Source of the DNA: Curtobacterium flaccumfaciens UCD-AKU
GTDB lineage: Bacteria; Actinomycetota; Actinomycetes; Actinomycetales; Microbacteriaceae
DNA: 64,000 nucleotides
Direction: 5' to 3'
Assembly: GCF_000349565.1 (NCBI RefSeq)
Contig: NZ_APJN01000047.1
Span: 1 to 64,000 of the forward strand
Numbering within the stretch: the stretch's first letter is position 1; each line of letters opens with the position of its first letter. A program made the position numbers and the translations under genes. Positions 42,443-51,435 of the stretch are shown here, one piece after another. The notes beneath the pieces were generated by a model that saw only the letters and a list, made by a program, of their open reading frames with translations, was not told the DNA's origin and did no database searches.

Positions 42443-43306
42443 TCATCGGTCGCGATCGACCTCACGACCCGGGGCCGGCGACGGGGGCAGATCACGTGCC
42501 GGCGTCGACGGCCCGGTGCCGGACCGCATCGGTCGTCCGTGGGCCTGCTCCCAGGAGTCACGCCGTGCCTGCACCTCGGGCTCACGGTGGCCACGGATCG
42601 CAGCGAGCGTCGTTGTCCGCGTTGCTGCCGGCAGCGACGTCGGCGCGGGCGGCTCGCCACCCTCGGCAAGCTCTGCCGCCCACTGAGTGGTGCGTGCCCG
42701 CATGGCGGCCGCTGCGTCGCTGTCGAGGCCGTACACGGCGAACCGGTCATCCCGGATCCGGTCGACCTGCTGCAGCTGCTGGGCGAACATCGCACGGTTA
42801 AATCCGTCGTCCCGGTCGGCGACGAGTCGCAGCAGTTCCTCGTCGGAGTAACGACCGGAGGACCGGATCGCGTCGAGGTCAATGAAGTCACGCGCCTCGA
42901 GGCGCGTGTACACAGCGTTGATCTTCGACGCCACGGCGTCATCCACCGACAAGACCGGGCCCACCTGCAACCGTGCCGGTTCCGCACCGCGCCAGTCGTA
43001 CGCGAAGTCGACGTCGACCTGGCGGCCATCCGCCGCCGTGACGTTCAGATGCGCGAAGTACTCCGCCCGACGGCGCTCTTCCACCACGTAGCCGACGTCC
43101 GCGAGGACAGTGCTGGCCTCGGAGACGGCGCGGTCGAACTCGGCCGCGTCGTAGCGGTTGGTGAACAGATCAACGTCACGGGTGAGGCGGTCTACGATGC
43201 CGTGCTCACGGATCGCTCCCGACCCGGCGAGCACGAACCCGTGCTGATCGGCGCCGAGGAGGATCGTCTGCGCTACCTCAAACTGAAGATCGCGGTCGTC
43301 GCTCAC
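42443..43306 (-). CDS. Nucleotidyltransferase of the AbiEii/AbiGii toxin family with a relaxase-like tail
   Basis: Protein of 287 residues. The nucleotidyltransferase core has GSGAIREHG at 28-36 and the metal-binding DVDLF at 44-48, then VDVDFAYDWRG near 98 as the third acidic strand and DDAVASKINAVYTRLEARDFIDLDA near 120. Such enzymes add nucleotides to RNA ends and are toxins of type IV-like systems. The last 50 residues are unusual: RRDSWEQAHGRP and ARDLPPSPAPG, a tail shared with TraA. It overlaps the small upstream gene (ATGA), the probable antitoxin. Confidence 0.8.
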   Translation of the reverse strand: MSDDRDLQFEVAQTILLGADQHGFVLAGSGAIREHGIVDRLTRDVDLFTNRYDAAEFDRAVSEASTVLADVGYVVEERRRAEYFAHLNVTAADGRQVDVDFAYDWRGAEPARLQVGPVLSVDDAVASKINAVYTRLEARDFIDLDAIRSSGRYSDEELLRLVADRDDGFNRAMFAQQLQQVDRIRDDRFAVYGLDSDAAAAMRARTTQWAAELAEGGEPPAPTSLPAATRTTTLAAIRGHREPEVQARRDSWEQAHGRPMRSGTGPSTPARDLPPSPAPGREVDRDR

Positions 43307-43614
43307 GCGGTGAGCTCCGGGAACCGGGACTCCCAGAGCAACCGCACGCGAACGGGCAGGAGCAGCTCATCCCAGGTCCGCAGCAGGACGTCGCGGTTCA
43401 GCAGCGCCTCCTGCACCTCCGAAGCCCCCTCGCGGAGGATCGCCTGGTACGCCTTCGTCACGCCCGAGAGCGTGTCGAGGTCGGCGTCAGGGTCGGGACC
43501 CCAGTACACGTCCAGCGGGAGCGCCAGCATGCCGCTGGCCGGGCCGTGGAGGGCGACAAGGGAAACGGGCACGTCGTAGGGCTTGATGTCCTGGTACAGC
43601 ACGCGTGATCCCAT
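43303..43614 (-). CDS. Putative antitoxin partner of the AbiEii-type toxin
   Basis: Protein of 103 residues from the ATG at 43614 behind GGAAGGAGGAACCG. It has no winged helix and is much shorter than classical AbiEi antitoxins. Features: a beta-rich start (VLYQDIKPYDVP), GPASGMLALPLDVYWGP, and two helices (GVTKAYQAILREGASEVQEAL, LLRTWDELLLPVRVRLLWE). The role is inferred from the ATGA overlap with the toxin and the order antitoxin then toxin. Confidence 0.6.
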   Translation of the reverse strand: MGSRVLYQDIKPYDVPVSLVALHGPASGMLALPLDVYWGPDPDADLDTLSGVTKAYQAILREGASEVQEALLNRDVLLRTWDELLLPVRVRLLWESRFPELTA

Positions 43615-43711
43615 CGGTTCCTCCTTCCGATACTGCACATTGTCCCTCGCCTTCGATGAGACCGCCACGGCGGGGAAGGACCGTGTCGGTCGTCGTGTCT
43701 AACGTTCACAC

Positions 43712-44569
43712 ATGAGTTATGTAGCGACTGTCCTCACCCTGATGATCGCATCTCCCTCCGATGTGCAGGAGGATCGTGATGCCGTGGAACACGCGATCTA
43801 CAGCTGGAACGATGCGAATGCACGTCGGCGGGGCGTCGTTCTCCAACCGTGGCGTTGGGAGACCTCGGCCGTGCCGGTCCTCGGGGCTGGCCCGCAGCGG
43901 CTGATCAACGCGCAGGGAGTCGACAGGTCCGACATCGTCATCTCGATGTTCGCCGGCCGGCTCGGCTCCGCTACCCCCGATGCGATCTCCGGTACCGCCG
44001 AGGAGATCGACCGAGCACTCGAGGCAGGCAAGCCGGTTCATCTGTACTTCTCCACGGCTCCGCTCCCGGCCGACGTCAATACCGAACAGCTCGATGCCCT
44101 GCGAGCGTTCCGCGCCGACATGCAGTCCAAGGGACTGCTGGGGGAGTACAGCAACACCAGTCAGCTCGAGCACGAAGTGTGGAAGGCGATCGAACATGAC
44201 ATCGCCGAGGTGAACCCATTCGCGCAGGCCACTCCGCCAAGTCCTGAGCCGATGATTCGTTTCCACGTGCAACCGCAACGCGAACGTGAAATGACTGGCG
44301 TGGACAATAACGGAAAGCCGAAGTACACCACTCGTCGTTGGCTGGAAGTGACGAACACCGGGTCAGAGGACGCTCAAGATGTCACCTTCGAGTCGGTCGG
44401 TGAACGCTCGCCAATGCTCATCGGAGGTACCGGCGCACCAACGACGGTGCATGCGGGTCAGACCCGGATCGTGAACACCCAGTATGTGATGAGCGGGGGA
44501 GAAGGCATCCTCCGCGTCAGCTGGCGCGGGACCGGGGGCGACGAGTCGAAAGACTTTCACGTCGGTTGA
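43712..44569 (+). CDS. DUF4062/TIR-like protein
   Basis: Protein of 285 residues. The N-terminal domain (1-150) follows DUF4062: LMIASPSDVQEDRDAVEHAI, WRWETSAVPVLGAGPQ, VDRSDIVISMFAGRLGS, SGTAEEIDRALEAGKPVHLYF. This is a TIR/STING-like Rossmann fold in which the conserved Glu (in EEID) could be catalytic for NAD+ cleavage. The C-terminal domain (about 185-285) is beta-rich, a possible sensor. Such proteins often act in phage defence. It stands alone, facing a small membrane-protein gene. Confidence 0.7.
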   Translation: MSYVATVLTLMIASPSDVQEDRDAVEHAIYSWNDANARRRGVVLQPWRWETSAVPVLGAGPQRLINAQGVDRSDIVISMFAGRLGSATPDAISGTAEEIDRALEAGKPVHLYFSTAPLPADVNTEQLDALRAFRADMQSKGLLGEYSNTSQLEHEVWKAIEHDIAEVNPFAQATPPSPEPMIRFHVQPQREREMTGVDNNGKPKYTTRRWLEVTNTGSEDAQDVTFESVGERSPMLIGGTGAPTTVHAGQTRIVNTQYVMSGGEGILRVSWRGTGGDESKDFHVG

Positions 44570-44592
44570 TCTGATATCTGACATAACGGCGG

Positions 44593-45192
44593 TTATCGGC
44601 GCAGCCATCTCCGCGGAGGAGGGGGTTCGGTATGGGCCTTCTCGACTTCTAGGTACGCCTCGAGCCAAGCAGTCGCGATGGCTTGGGACGCGGCGTGATC
44701 GCGAGCGATGATCCAGGCGGTGAAGATCCCAGCGAGGACGGCTACGCCGATCTGAACAAGAAGTTCACCGCCGCTGTTCAGCAGGCCGTCCATGCCACGG
44801 AGTGCTGCACTGAGCGACGTTTTTGCTTCGTCGAGCTTGCCGGCATCGTTCAAAGCGTCGGCTCGCACCTGGGCATCGCGCGCAGCAGCAACGCCGGATT
44901 GCATGAGGAAGATCGTGTACGTGCCGATGAGACTGACGAGGGCCACAAGCGCTGCGAGTCCCGCCCCGAGGACCGCCCCCGGCAAGGAGCTGCCGTATTC
45001 CGCAGCGCGTCTCCGCAGGACCGCCCGGGCTTCGGCCCGGGCGGGCTCGCTTGCGCCTCGGTACGCCGCAAGGCGCTCCTCGAAATCCCGAAGGTTCGCG
45101 TGCACGTGAGCCGGCGTCTTTGGAAAAGCTCGACGCCACCAACCCCGCCCGTGGAACCCGGTCCCCTTCGGCTTCGAGCGCGACGCGTTCAT
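44593..45192 (-). CDS. Two-pass membrane protein, unknown
   Basis: Protein of 199 residues. A basic N-terminus and a coiled-coil-like helix (LRDFEERLAAYRGASEPARAEA) precede a membrane segment (about 72-96, GAVLGAGLAALVALVSLIGT), a helical extracytoplasmic or cytoplasmic loop of about 45 residues, a second segment (about 142-163, LLVQIGVAVLAGIFTAWII) and a basic end. It converges with the DUF4062 gene and could be a membrane partner, though they are not co-transcribed. Confidence 0.55.
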   Translation of the reverse strand: MNASRSKPKGTGFHGRGWWRRAFPKTPAHVHANLRDFEERLAAYRGASEPARAEARAVLRRRAAEYGSSLPGAVLGAGLAALVALVSLIGTYTIFLMQSGVAAARDAQVRADALNDAGKLDEAKTSLSAALRGMDGLLNSGGELLVQIGVAVLAGIFTAWIIARDHAASQAIATAWLEAYLEVEKAHTEPPPPRRWLRR

Positions 45193-45233
45193 CTGAGCAG
45201 TCCGCCTCAGGTGCTGGGTTCAGGTCTGTCGAC

Positions 45234-45440
45234 TCAGCGTTCGCGGTCGTTGTCCCGCGCCGGCGTCGGCGGCAGGTCTCGTCTGCTGCCGGCGCGCCCG
45301 TAGGCCGCACTGACCTTCTTACCGACCGCTTCTTCCACGCTCGGGACTGGCTCGACGGAGAGCGTCAGCGGGTCTTGCGCACGCCAGTCGACCGCGAGGT
45401 CCACGTCGACCGATTCGCCGGCGTCCTTCTCAATGGTCAT
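45234..45440 (-). pseudogene. Decayed second copy of the AbiEii-type toxin gene
   Basis: Sixty-eight codons join two separate parts of the toxin at 42443: the region VDVDLAVDWR...PSVEEAVGKKVSAAYGR, and the extreme C-terminal tail RRDLPPTPARDNDRER. The nucleotidyltransferase motifs before it and about 140 residues between are missing. The tail is retained, and it matches TraA (ARDLPPTPAR) even better than the intact copy does. Probable recombination remnant. Confidence 0.7.
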
Positions 45441-45535
45441 GTAGATTCCGCGGCAACATGGCAGCGCCTTCGCAACGTCCGTCCTGGGGCGCCGGGGTGT
45501 CTGCTGCTTTCCAGATTCGTGGCAGCGTTGCAGGG

Positions 45536-45838
45536 CTATTTATCCCGATCTTTATCCCACTCGATCGTCAAGTGCGAGTTTAGAATGCCGGAGTCGGAAT
45601 CGCTGCGGGACGATTCAACATATCCAGCGGTGGTGACCCGGGTTGCTTGAGCGGCGTAGGGCGGATGTTCCACGTCCTCCCAATCGACAGCGACCGTCTC
45701 TCCAATTGCAAGAACGCCGAAATCTCGTCCTTCAATAGCGCTGAAGTGCACCCAAATGCCGCCATCAATCTGGTCGACGTCAACGACGCCCCAGCCCTCG
45801 TCGGGCTTCCATATGCGGACTATCCCGTTGTCTGACAT
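45536..45838 (-). CDS. Cold-shock-domain-like protein
   Basis: One hundred residues. The core resembles an S1/CSD barrel: GIVRIWKPDEGWGVVDVD, GGIWVHFSAIEG (FVHFSAI-type RNA-binding motif), and LAIGETVAVDWEDVEHPPYAAQATRV. The classic KGFGFI is replaced by GWGVVD, so it is a divergent member. A polar tail follows. Lower GC than the flanks. It may bind RNA or single-stranded DNA. Confidence 0.6.
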   Translation of the reverse strand: MSDNGIVRIWKPDEGWGVVDVDQIDGGIWVHFSAIEGRDFGVLAIGETVAVDWEDVEHPPYAAQATRVTTAGYVESSRSDSDSGILNSHLTIEWDKDRDK

Positions 45839-45848
45839 CACGATCGCG

Positions 45849-46550
45849 TCAGCAGGAAGTTGCGGAGCCGCAGCGGTTGCCCGTTGCGGTGAAGGAGCCG
45901 TAAACCTGCAGCGTCGCGGTGCCGTCACCGGCGACGCGCCAGGTGAGGACGTCCGAGTAGGCGATGTGCGTACCGTCTGGCGAGTTGCTGTAGTTGCCGT
46001 GAAATTGGTACGAGCAGACGACGTTATGCCCGGCCTGCTTCGGCTGCGTCTTGCCGTTCCGTGCCCAAATCTGTCCTGCTTCGGTGACGTTACTCGTGGC
46101 CGCGGCGCACAGGGCCGGCGAAAGTTTGATGCCCCACGGGATGGTTTTGCCACCACACTGGTGCTGCACGGTGTAGCTGACGTTGGAGTCCGAGTACTTG
46201 TAGAACTTGTTGCACAACAGCTTCGCTCCCTTAGGCCCAGCAACAGCCGAACTGGTAACTGCCTGCGGGGATGGCGTTGCCTGCGAAGCTCCGGCATCCT
46301 CGACCTGTGCTGGCTCAGCGGAGTCGGCTGAGTCGGCGGGCGTGACGTCCTGAACTGACTGAAGGGTGCCCGTGGACGAGCTTGTCGTCGACGCGCCCTG
46401 ACTGTTCGTGATTGTCAGCGTTGACGACAGGACCGGCTGATCCGAGTCAATCGGAACTGTAGCGGCGTGAGCCGGACCGGCCATCGCAAGTGAAAGAAGG
46501 ACCGCACCAAACGGCAGGCTCCACAGCGCAGAACGCTTATTAATTTGCAT
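45849..46550 (-). CDS. Secreted protein, unknown
   Basis: Protein of 233 residues from the ATG at 46550, preceded by GGGGATATTG. A signal peptide (about 1-30, LPFGAVLLSLAMAGPAHAA) leads to a Ser/Thr/Ala-rich stretch (35-95) and a C-terminal domain with six cysteines (KLLCNKFYK, HQCGGKTIPWGI, PALCAAATSN, NVVCSYQFHGNYS, GNRCGSATSC). The disulfide-rich domain is not recognised. GC is lower than the backbone. It stands alone; an adhesin or secreted toxin is possible but unsupported. Confidence 0.55.
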   Translation of the reverse strand: MQINKRSALWSLPFGAVLLSLAMAGPAHAATVPIDSDQPVLSSTLTITNSQGASTTSSSTGTLQSVQDVTPADSADSAEPAQVEDAGASQATPSPQAVTSSAVAGPKGAKLLCNKFYKYSDSNVSYTVQHQCGGKTIPWGIKLSPALCAAATSNVTEAGQIWARNGKTQPKQAGHNVVCSYQFHGNYSNSPDGTHIAYSDVLTWRVAGDGTATLQVYGSFTATGNRCGSATSC

Positions 46551-46788
46551 CAATATCCCCTCATGCGGGCCCCTGCCGCCTGTAGGCAGGAGCAAAGCAC
46601 ACTGGGGTGGACTGCCACAAGAGAGATCCGCGCAACTTCACGCCAAAGGTGCCCCTCAAGCCCGCAATCTGAAAACGGTTTCAGGAATGCGCGAGCGGTA
46701 CTGGCCCGGTGGGCATGGCCCGCCAAACCCGTCGGTCTCGGTGGACATGTCCCGTTCCGGGACGACGAGCCATCGATGCAAGCCTGAT

Positions 46789-49700
46789 TCACAGTTCACG
46801 ATCGATACCGCGGGCCGGCGTCGGCGGCAGGTCGCGGGCGGTGCCGGCGTCCTTCGACTGTCCCGTGGACACCTGACGGCCGTGCGCACGCTCCCAAGCC
46901 TCGCGGCGTCGGCGGGTGGCGTCGGAGTCGCGGCCTCGGACCGCGGCGAGGCGGTCTTTCCGTTCTGCGGCCTGCTCACGGAGGATCTGCGACTTATGGG
47001 ACGCGACGACGCGTACCTGGAGATCCCTACCGATGCCGTCGGTGCGGCGGTCGGCCGGGATCGCGTTGATTTCTTCGACGGGTACGTTATAGCGATCGCG
47101 GAAGGTGTCGACCTCGGCCGCGAGGCGAACCCATGCGGCTCGGCGGTCCGGCTCGGTGGGGACCGAGCCGAGCTGCAGGGTCCAGGCCGGCTGCTCCGCC
47201 GCGATCGCTTCGCCGCGTTCTGTGAGGCGAGCACGGAGGTGCTCGTGGCGTTCCTGGAGCTCGTCTCGCCAAGCCGCCGGCAGGTGCCGGGACCGCAGAG
47301 GCGCGGCATCGGCGATCCACCTCGGCACCTCCGGCGCCGCTGCCGGGTGCGGATGCTCCTGCTCCCACTGTTTCGTCAGCGCGGTGATCCGCGCGCCGAG
47401 TACAGCTGGGACGTTATCGATGTCGTCGACGGGTCGTTCGGTCCATGCCCGGTAAAGCACGTCGGCGGGGTCGAGGCCGGCCCGCTCGGCACGGCGCATC
47501 GCGGCGACGGTGACACCCCAGGTGTCCTCACCGCCGAGCCTGTTGGTGACGTCGATGCCGAGGGCCTGTTCCGCGGCCGCGGTGAAGCGGATCCGGTCGG
47601 CCTGCTGGGTGAGGTCCGCGTACTGGTCTGCGAGGGTCACGATGCGGTCCGCGTCGCGCTGGGCGATGCGGAGTTGCTCGTGGGCGGTGAGGTTCGGGTC
47701 GACGTTGCCGGCGATCTTCGCCAGGACGTCGCGCATGTCCTGGCCGGGTTCGGTGATCACCGCGAACGTGTTGCGGTGACGGCCGCGGGTCCCGCCGACG
47801 TAGGCGGCGTTCCGGGACGTGGACACGTCGACCATCTGCCACATCGTGTCGCCAGTGTTGCCCTGCTCCCCGTGGGTGGTGCGGGCGTAGCCGAGCTGCG
47901 TGTGGTCCTTGACGTACTCAGCGGAGAGGCGAAGCTTGCCGCCGTGGCCGGCGTGCACGACATCGAGGGAGCCGTCGTCGTGGACACGCTTCACGGTCCA
48001 CCGGTCGCCGTTCTTCACAAACTCTCGTCCCCGGTGCATGCGCTGCTTGTAGTCGTTCTTCCGCGTCACGATCCGGTCGCCGACGTGCGCGTCAAAGCCG
48101 TCCATGAGGGCTGCGCTGCGGCGCCCGTGGACCTCACCGGTCGTGAATCGGTACGCCTGCGCGCGGGCGTTGAGTTCGGCGATCTGGGCGCGGGTGGGGG
48201 CGGCCATCAGGGCATCGAGACCTTGGTCGATGTCCTGCTGCCAGCCGTTGAAGACGTGGTCGGCCATCTTGTCCGCGTCGCCACCGACAACGCGCCCGTT
48301 GGCAAGGTGCCAGACCCACGGGTCCTGCACCGTCGGGTCGCGCAGGAGGAGGGTCGCGGCGGCTTCGTCGGGGTTGCTGAACCGGTGGAGCTCGTCGAGG
48401 TAGGTAGCCCCGACTTCGTGCTCGAGGAGGCGGAGCATGCCGCCGGAGGCGACGGCGTCGAGCTGCTTGTCGTCACCGATGAACCGCACGTGCGCGCCGG
48501 TGAGCTCCGCGATCCGGACGACCTTGGCGAGGTTCACGGTGCCGGCCATGCCGGCTTCGTCGACAACGATCACATCACCACGGCGGAGGTCGATGTCACC
48601 CGTGATCGACTTCGCCTCGAGCAGCTGTTCAAGGTCACTGCCGACGAGGAACTTGTCGAGGGTGACGGCCTTGATGCCGACGGCGTCGGACATCACCGCG
48701 GCCGCCGCAGCGGACGGGGTCAGCCCGATCATGCGCCCACCCTCCGCTTCAATCGCGCGTGCGGCGACCTTCAATGCGGTCGTCTTCCCGGTACCGGCAG
48801 GTCCGACCCCGACCATGACGCGGACCGGGTCGCACGCGAACGCCGCGGCGAGAGCAGCCTGTCCGGCGTCCAGATGCGCACCGTGCTCGGCTCGCGCGGC
48901 GGCGAACGTTTCGGCGCGGACGGGGCCGAGGGTGCGGTCTTTCGCGGCGTCGAGGATGATCCGCTCCGCGTCGAACACGGCCTGCGATGAGAACACCACG
49001 GCGCCCTTGGAGGCGTACGGGGAGGACCCGTCGCGCATCGCGACGGGCTGGAACGTGCCGTGCGCCGGCGGCGGGGTGAGGCGGATGGAGTGGCCGTCGA
49101 TGACGGTCTTCGTGATGACCGCGGCGCCGGTCTTGCTGTCCAAGCCCGGCATCCCGCGGTGCTCGTTCACCCACTGCTCCGCGGCGATCTGCACGTTGTT
49201 GACACCCCACGTGGACCGGTCCTCGGACACCTTCGCAAGGATCGTCCGTGCGGCGTCCTCCGGGTCGAACGGAGTGTCATAGTCGGAGTTGAGCCCGCGG
49301 CCGAGGAGCGCGCCGACCTCGAGGTCCTGACGCCGGGTGGTCTTCCGCGCGGCCTCGAACCAAGTCTTTGCCACCTCAGCGACGGGGCGGATGTGCTCCT
49401 TCTTCGGCCGGGTCGCGAGGACCGCCTGCTGTGCGATCTTCCGCCTCGTGGCCCGGTCCGGGGAGCGTCCGTGGTCGCGTCGGTAGTCCCGCTCGAGCTC
49501 CGCCGCGACCTTCCGGGAGTCACGGGAACGGGTCGACGATTCGGCGATCAGGTCATCGCTGACGCCAGCGAGCTCCACCACGGGCGGGTCCCCGGCACGG
49601 AGGACACGGGCGCGCGTGGTGGCGCCAGTGAGCTCGCAGACGTAGTCCATGACGGCACGGTTGTGGATCGCCGCGGCGGCCATCGCCTGCCGGTGCAGCA

Positions 49701-50574
49701 GCTTCGAATCCAGCGTCCGCCACTTCCCGTCCGAGCCCAGGACACGGTTCGCGACGACCACGTGATCGTGGAGCTGCGGATCCCCGGAGCGGGAATCGTG
49801 GTGGCGGAACTTCGTCGCGATCAACCCGCCCTCGACGTCGAGCTGACGGACACCGTTCACGCCGGCACGGGTCGCGATCGCGTTCTCCTCCAGCCACGCA
49901 ATCGAGTCCGCAATGGCACGTTCCTGCGCCTGCTCGATCAGCCGCGCGGTCACGTGATCGTCCTGCGCGATCGCCGCAGCCCACGCGATCGACACCGACT
50001 TCGGCGGGGAGAACGTCAGGTCGATACCCGACACGGTGTTCCGCTCCGAGCGGGTCGCGGCGGTGATGAACTTCCCCAGTTCCTCACCGTCCGCAGGCGG
50101 CCGGCCGTTCGCCTCACGGAACGCCTGCGACCCGACAGCGGTCCGCAGCTGCGAGCGTTCCGACGCGTCCGGCTCACGGTGGCGGGTGCGCTCGAAGCGG
50201 TCCTCAGCCTCCATGATCGCGACCGCAAGCTTCGTCGACGACGCCGACATACGGTGCGGCGCCCGACCCAGCCGGGCGTCCTTCTCCGCGTCCTCGTAGC
50301 TCTTCCCGGCCTCCATTGACGCAGCGATCATCGCCTCAGCGTCAGGGTGCAGACCCTCACCGAAGAGGGCCTTCATCTGCGCCTCGGTCACCTCACCGGC
50401 CATGCCGAGCAGGCCGATCCCACCGCCGACCCACTGCCCCGGAGGGTTCCCCTCGACCGTGTAGTAGTCGCCAATCTCGCGGCCCTGCGCACGACGCACA
50501 TCGCCCGTGGCGACCTCCGACGTGTAGTACGTGTACCCGTCACCCGTGGACAGCACATGCAAGCTCATCGTCAT
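46789..50574 (-). CDS. traA: MobF conjugative relaxase-helicase TraA
   Basis: Protein of 1261 residues. The N-terminal relaxase has candidate catalytic tyrosines at 14, 16 and 17 (GDGYTYYTSE), the conserved IDLTFSPPKSVSIAW and the metal-binding His set in KFRHHDSRSGDPQLHDHVVV. The helicase half carries Walker A GPAGTGKTT near 588, VIVVDEAGMAG and FIGDDKQLDAV, typical of RecD-like TraI/TraA helicases. It nicks oriT, unwinds DNA and pilots the strand into the recipient. The C-terminal tail (RRREAWERAHGR, ARDLPPTPAR) recurs in two other plasmid proteins. Start ATG 50574 (GGGGGT upstream); 50568 is possible. Confidence 0.95.
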   Translation of the reverse strand: MTMSLHVLSTGDGYTYYTSEVATGDVRRAQGREIGDYYTVEGNPPGQWVGGGIGLLGMAGEVTEAQMKALFGEGLHPDAEAMIAASMEAGKSYEDAEKDARLGRAPHRMSASSTKLAVAIMEAEDRFERTRHREPDASERSQLRTAVGSQAFREANGRPPADGEELGKFITAATRSERNTVSGIDLTFSPPKSVSIAWAAAIAQDDHVTARLIEQAQERAIADSIAWLEENAIATRAGVNGVRQLDVEGGLIATKFRHHDSRSGDPQLHDHVVVANRVLGSDGKWRTLDSKLLHRQAMAAAAIHNRAVMDYVCELTGATTRARVLRAGDPPVVELAGVSDDLIAESSTRSRDSRKVAAELERDYRRDHGRSPDRATRRKIAQQAVLATRPKKEHIRPVAEVAKTWFEAARKTTRRQDLEVGALLGRGLNSDYDTPFDPEDAARTILAKVSEDRSTWGVNNVQIAAEQWVNEHRGMPGLDSKTGAAVITKTVIDGHSIRLTPPPAHGTFQPVAMRDGSSPYASKGAVVFSSQAVFDAERIILDAAKDRTLGPVRAETFAAARAEHGAHLDAGQAALAAAFACDPVRVMVGVGPAGTGKTTALKVAARAIEAEGGRMIGLTPSAAAAAVMSDAVGIKAVTLDKFLVGSDLEQLLEAKSITGDIDLRRGDVIVVDEAGMAGTVNLAKVVRIAELTGAHVRFIGDDKQLDAVASGGMLRLLEHEVGATYLDELHRFSNPDEAAATLLLRDPTVQDPWVWHLANGRVVGGDADKMADHVFNGWQQDIDQGLDALMAAPTRAQIAELNARAQAYRFTTGEVHGRRSAALMDGFDAHVGDRIVTRKNDYKQRMHRGREFVKNGDRWTVKRVHDDGSLDVVHAGHGGKLRLSAEYVKDHTQLGYARTTHGEQGNTGDTMWQMVDVSTSRNAAYVGGTRGRHRNTFAVITEPGQDMRDVLAKIAGNVDPNLTAHEQLRIAQRDADRIVTLADQYADLTQQADRIRFTAAAEQALGIDVTNRLGGEDTWGVTVAAMRRAERAGLDPADVLYRAWTERPVDDIDNVPAVLGARITALTKQWEQEHPHPAAAPEVPRWIADAAPLRSRHLPAAWRDELQERHEHLRARLTERGEAIAAEQPAWTLQLGSVPTEPDRRAAWVRLAAEVDTFRDRYNVPVEEINAIPADRRTDGIGRDLQVRVVASHKSQILREQAAERKDRLAAVRGRDSDATRRRREAWERAHGRQVSTGQSKDAGTARDLPPTPARGIDREL

Positions 50575-50945
50575 CAGCAGACCCCCAGAGCGGGACGGTC
50601 AGCGGCGGCGAACATGCGGCAAGAGTACCCCACTCATTCATAATGCCAATGGTGTGACAGCTAGTGGACCGAAGGATGAGGGGAACTGGCACGCGAGCTA
50701 GAGTGAGCGCGGATGCTGGTTGAGACCACGAAGACCAGAGGCTTCGACGACTGAGGAACGAAGGATGTCGTTGCATCTGGTTGGGAGTGCGTCGAAGGCA
50801 GCATCCGCGCCAGAGCCGGACACGGCTCTGGCTCGGATAAACACGGCCCGGCTCGCCCGGTCCGTTCCCGAACCGCCCCGCCCCGCGTTCGGGGTTGTAG
50901 CCGTTAGGTCGCATGAGCGGCCAAGCACGATCGGGAGGGATCGAG
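50575..50945. other. Gap between relaxase and accessory gene, candidate oriT
   Basis: About 370 bases between divergent traA and a coiled-coil/HTH gene. It contains a perfect 10-bp hairpin, GCCAGAGCCG / CGGCTCTGGC (50809-50832), followed by TCGGATAAACAC, and AT-richer sequence near 50630-50655 where the traA promoter could lie. MobF oriT sites usually sit next to the relaxase gene; no nic site can be named from sequence. Confidence 0.4.
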
Positions 50946-51401
50946 ATGGCAGAGAACCGGAAGTCCGCAACGCAGGCCGCCGCCCGGAAGGCCGCACGTG
51001 AACGCGCCGCGGAACGAGCGGCGGAGTTCCGCCGCCGGCAGGACCAGCTCGAAGAACTCGCCGCCGAGTACTTCATCGCCATCGACGCCGTCGAGAGCAT
51101 CGAGACGGCCGCGGAAGAGCGCATCGCGGCAATCCGTTCCGAAACCGAGCGGAAGGTCGAAGCATCCCGTGCAGAGGCGGCCGGGATCGTCGGGCGGATG
51201 CTTGACACGAAGGTCAGCCGCGACGAAGTCGCGGCACGCCTCGGGATCCCACTCAAGGACGTCAAGCGTGTCAAGCGCGCCGCGGACGCCGACGCTCAGC
51301 CCACCCCGGAGGGCACCACGAGCGAACAGCGGAACGAGAACCAGTCAGGTGACATCAGCGAGCACGCTGACGCCCACTACGACGAGCACGCGGCCGCGTG
51401 A
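50946..51401 (+). CDS. Coiled-coil protein with C-terminal HTH, possible relaxosome accessory factor
   Basis: Protein of 151 residues from the ATG at 50946, preceded by AGGGATCGAG; an upstream ATG at 50913 is possible. A long basic/acidic helix (about 10-85, rich in Ala, Glu and Arg: AARERAAERAAEFRRRQDQLEE) leads to a helix-turn-helix-like KVSRDEVAARLGIPLKDVKRVKR. It is divergent from traA across the candidate oriT, the usual place of DNA-binding accessory proteins. Confidence 0.6.
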   Translation: MAENRKSATQAAARKAARERAAERAAEFRRRQDQLEELAAEYFIAIDAVESIETAAEERIAAIRSETERKVEASRAEAAGIVGRMLDTKVSRDEVAARLGIPLKDVKRVKRAADADAQPTPEGTTSEQRNENQSGDISEHADAHYDEHAAA

Positions 51402-51435
51402 TCCCGTCCCACCGCCGGGCCGCCTAGCTCCCGTC

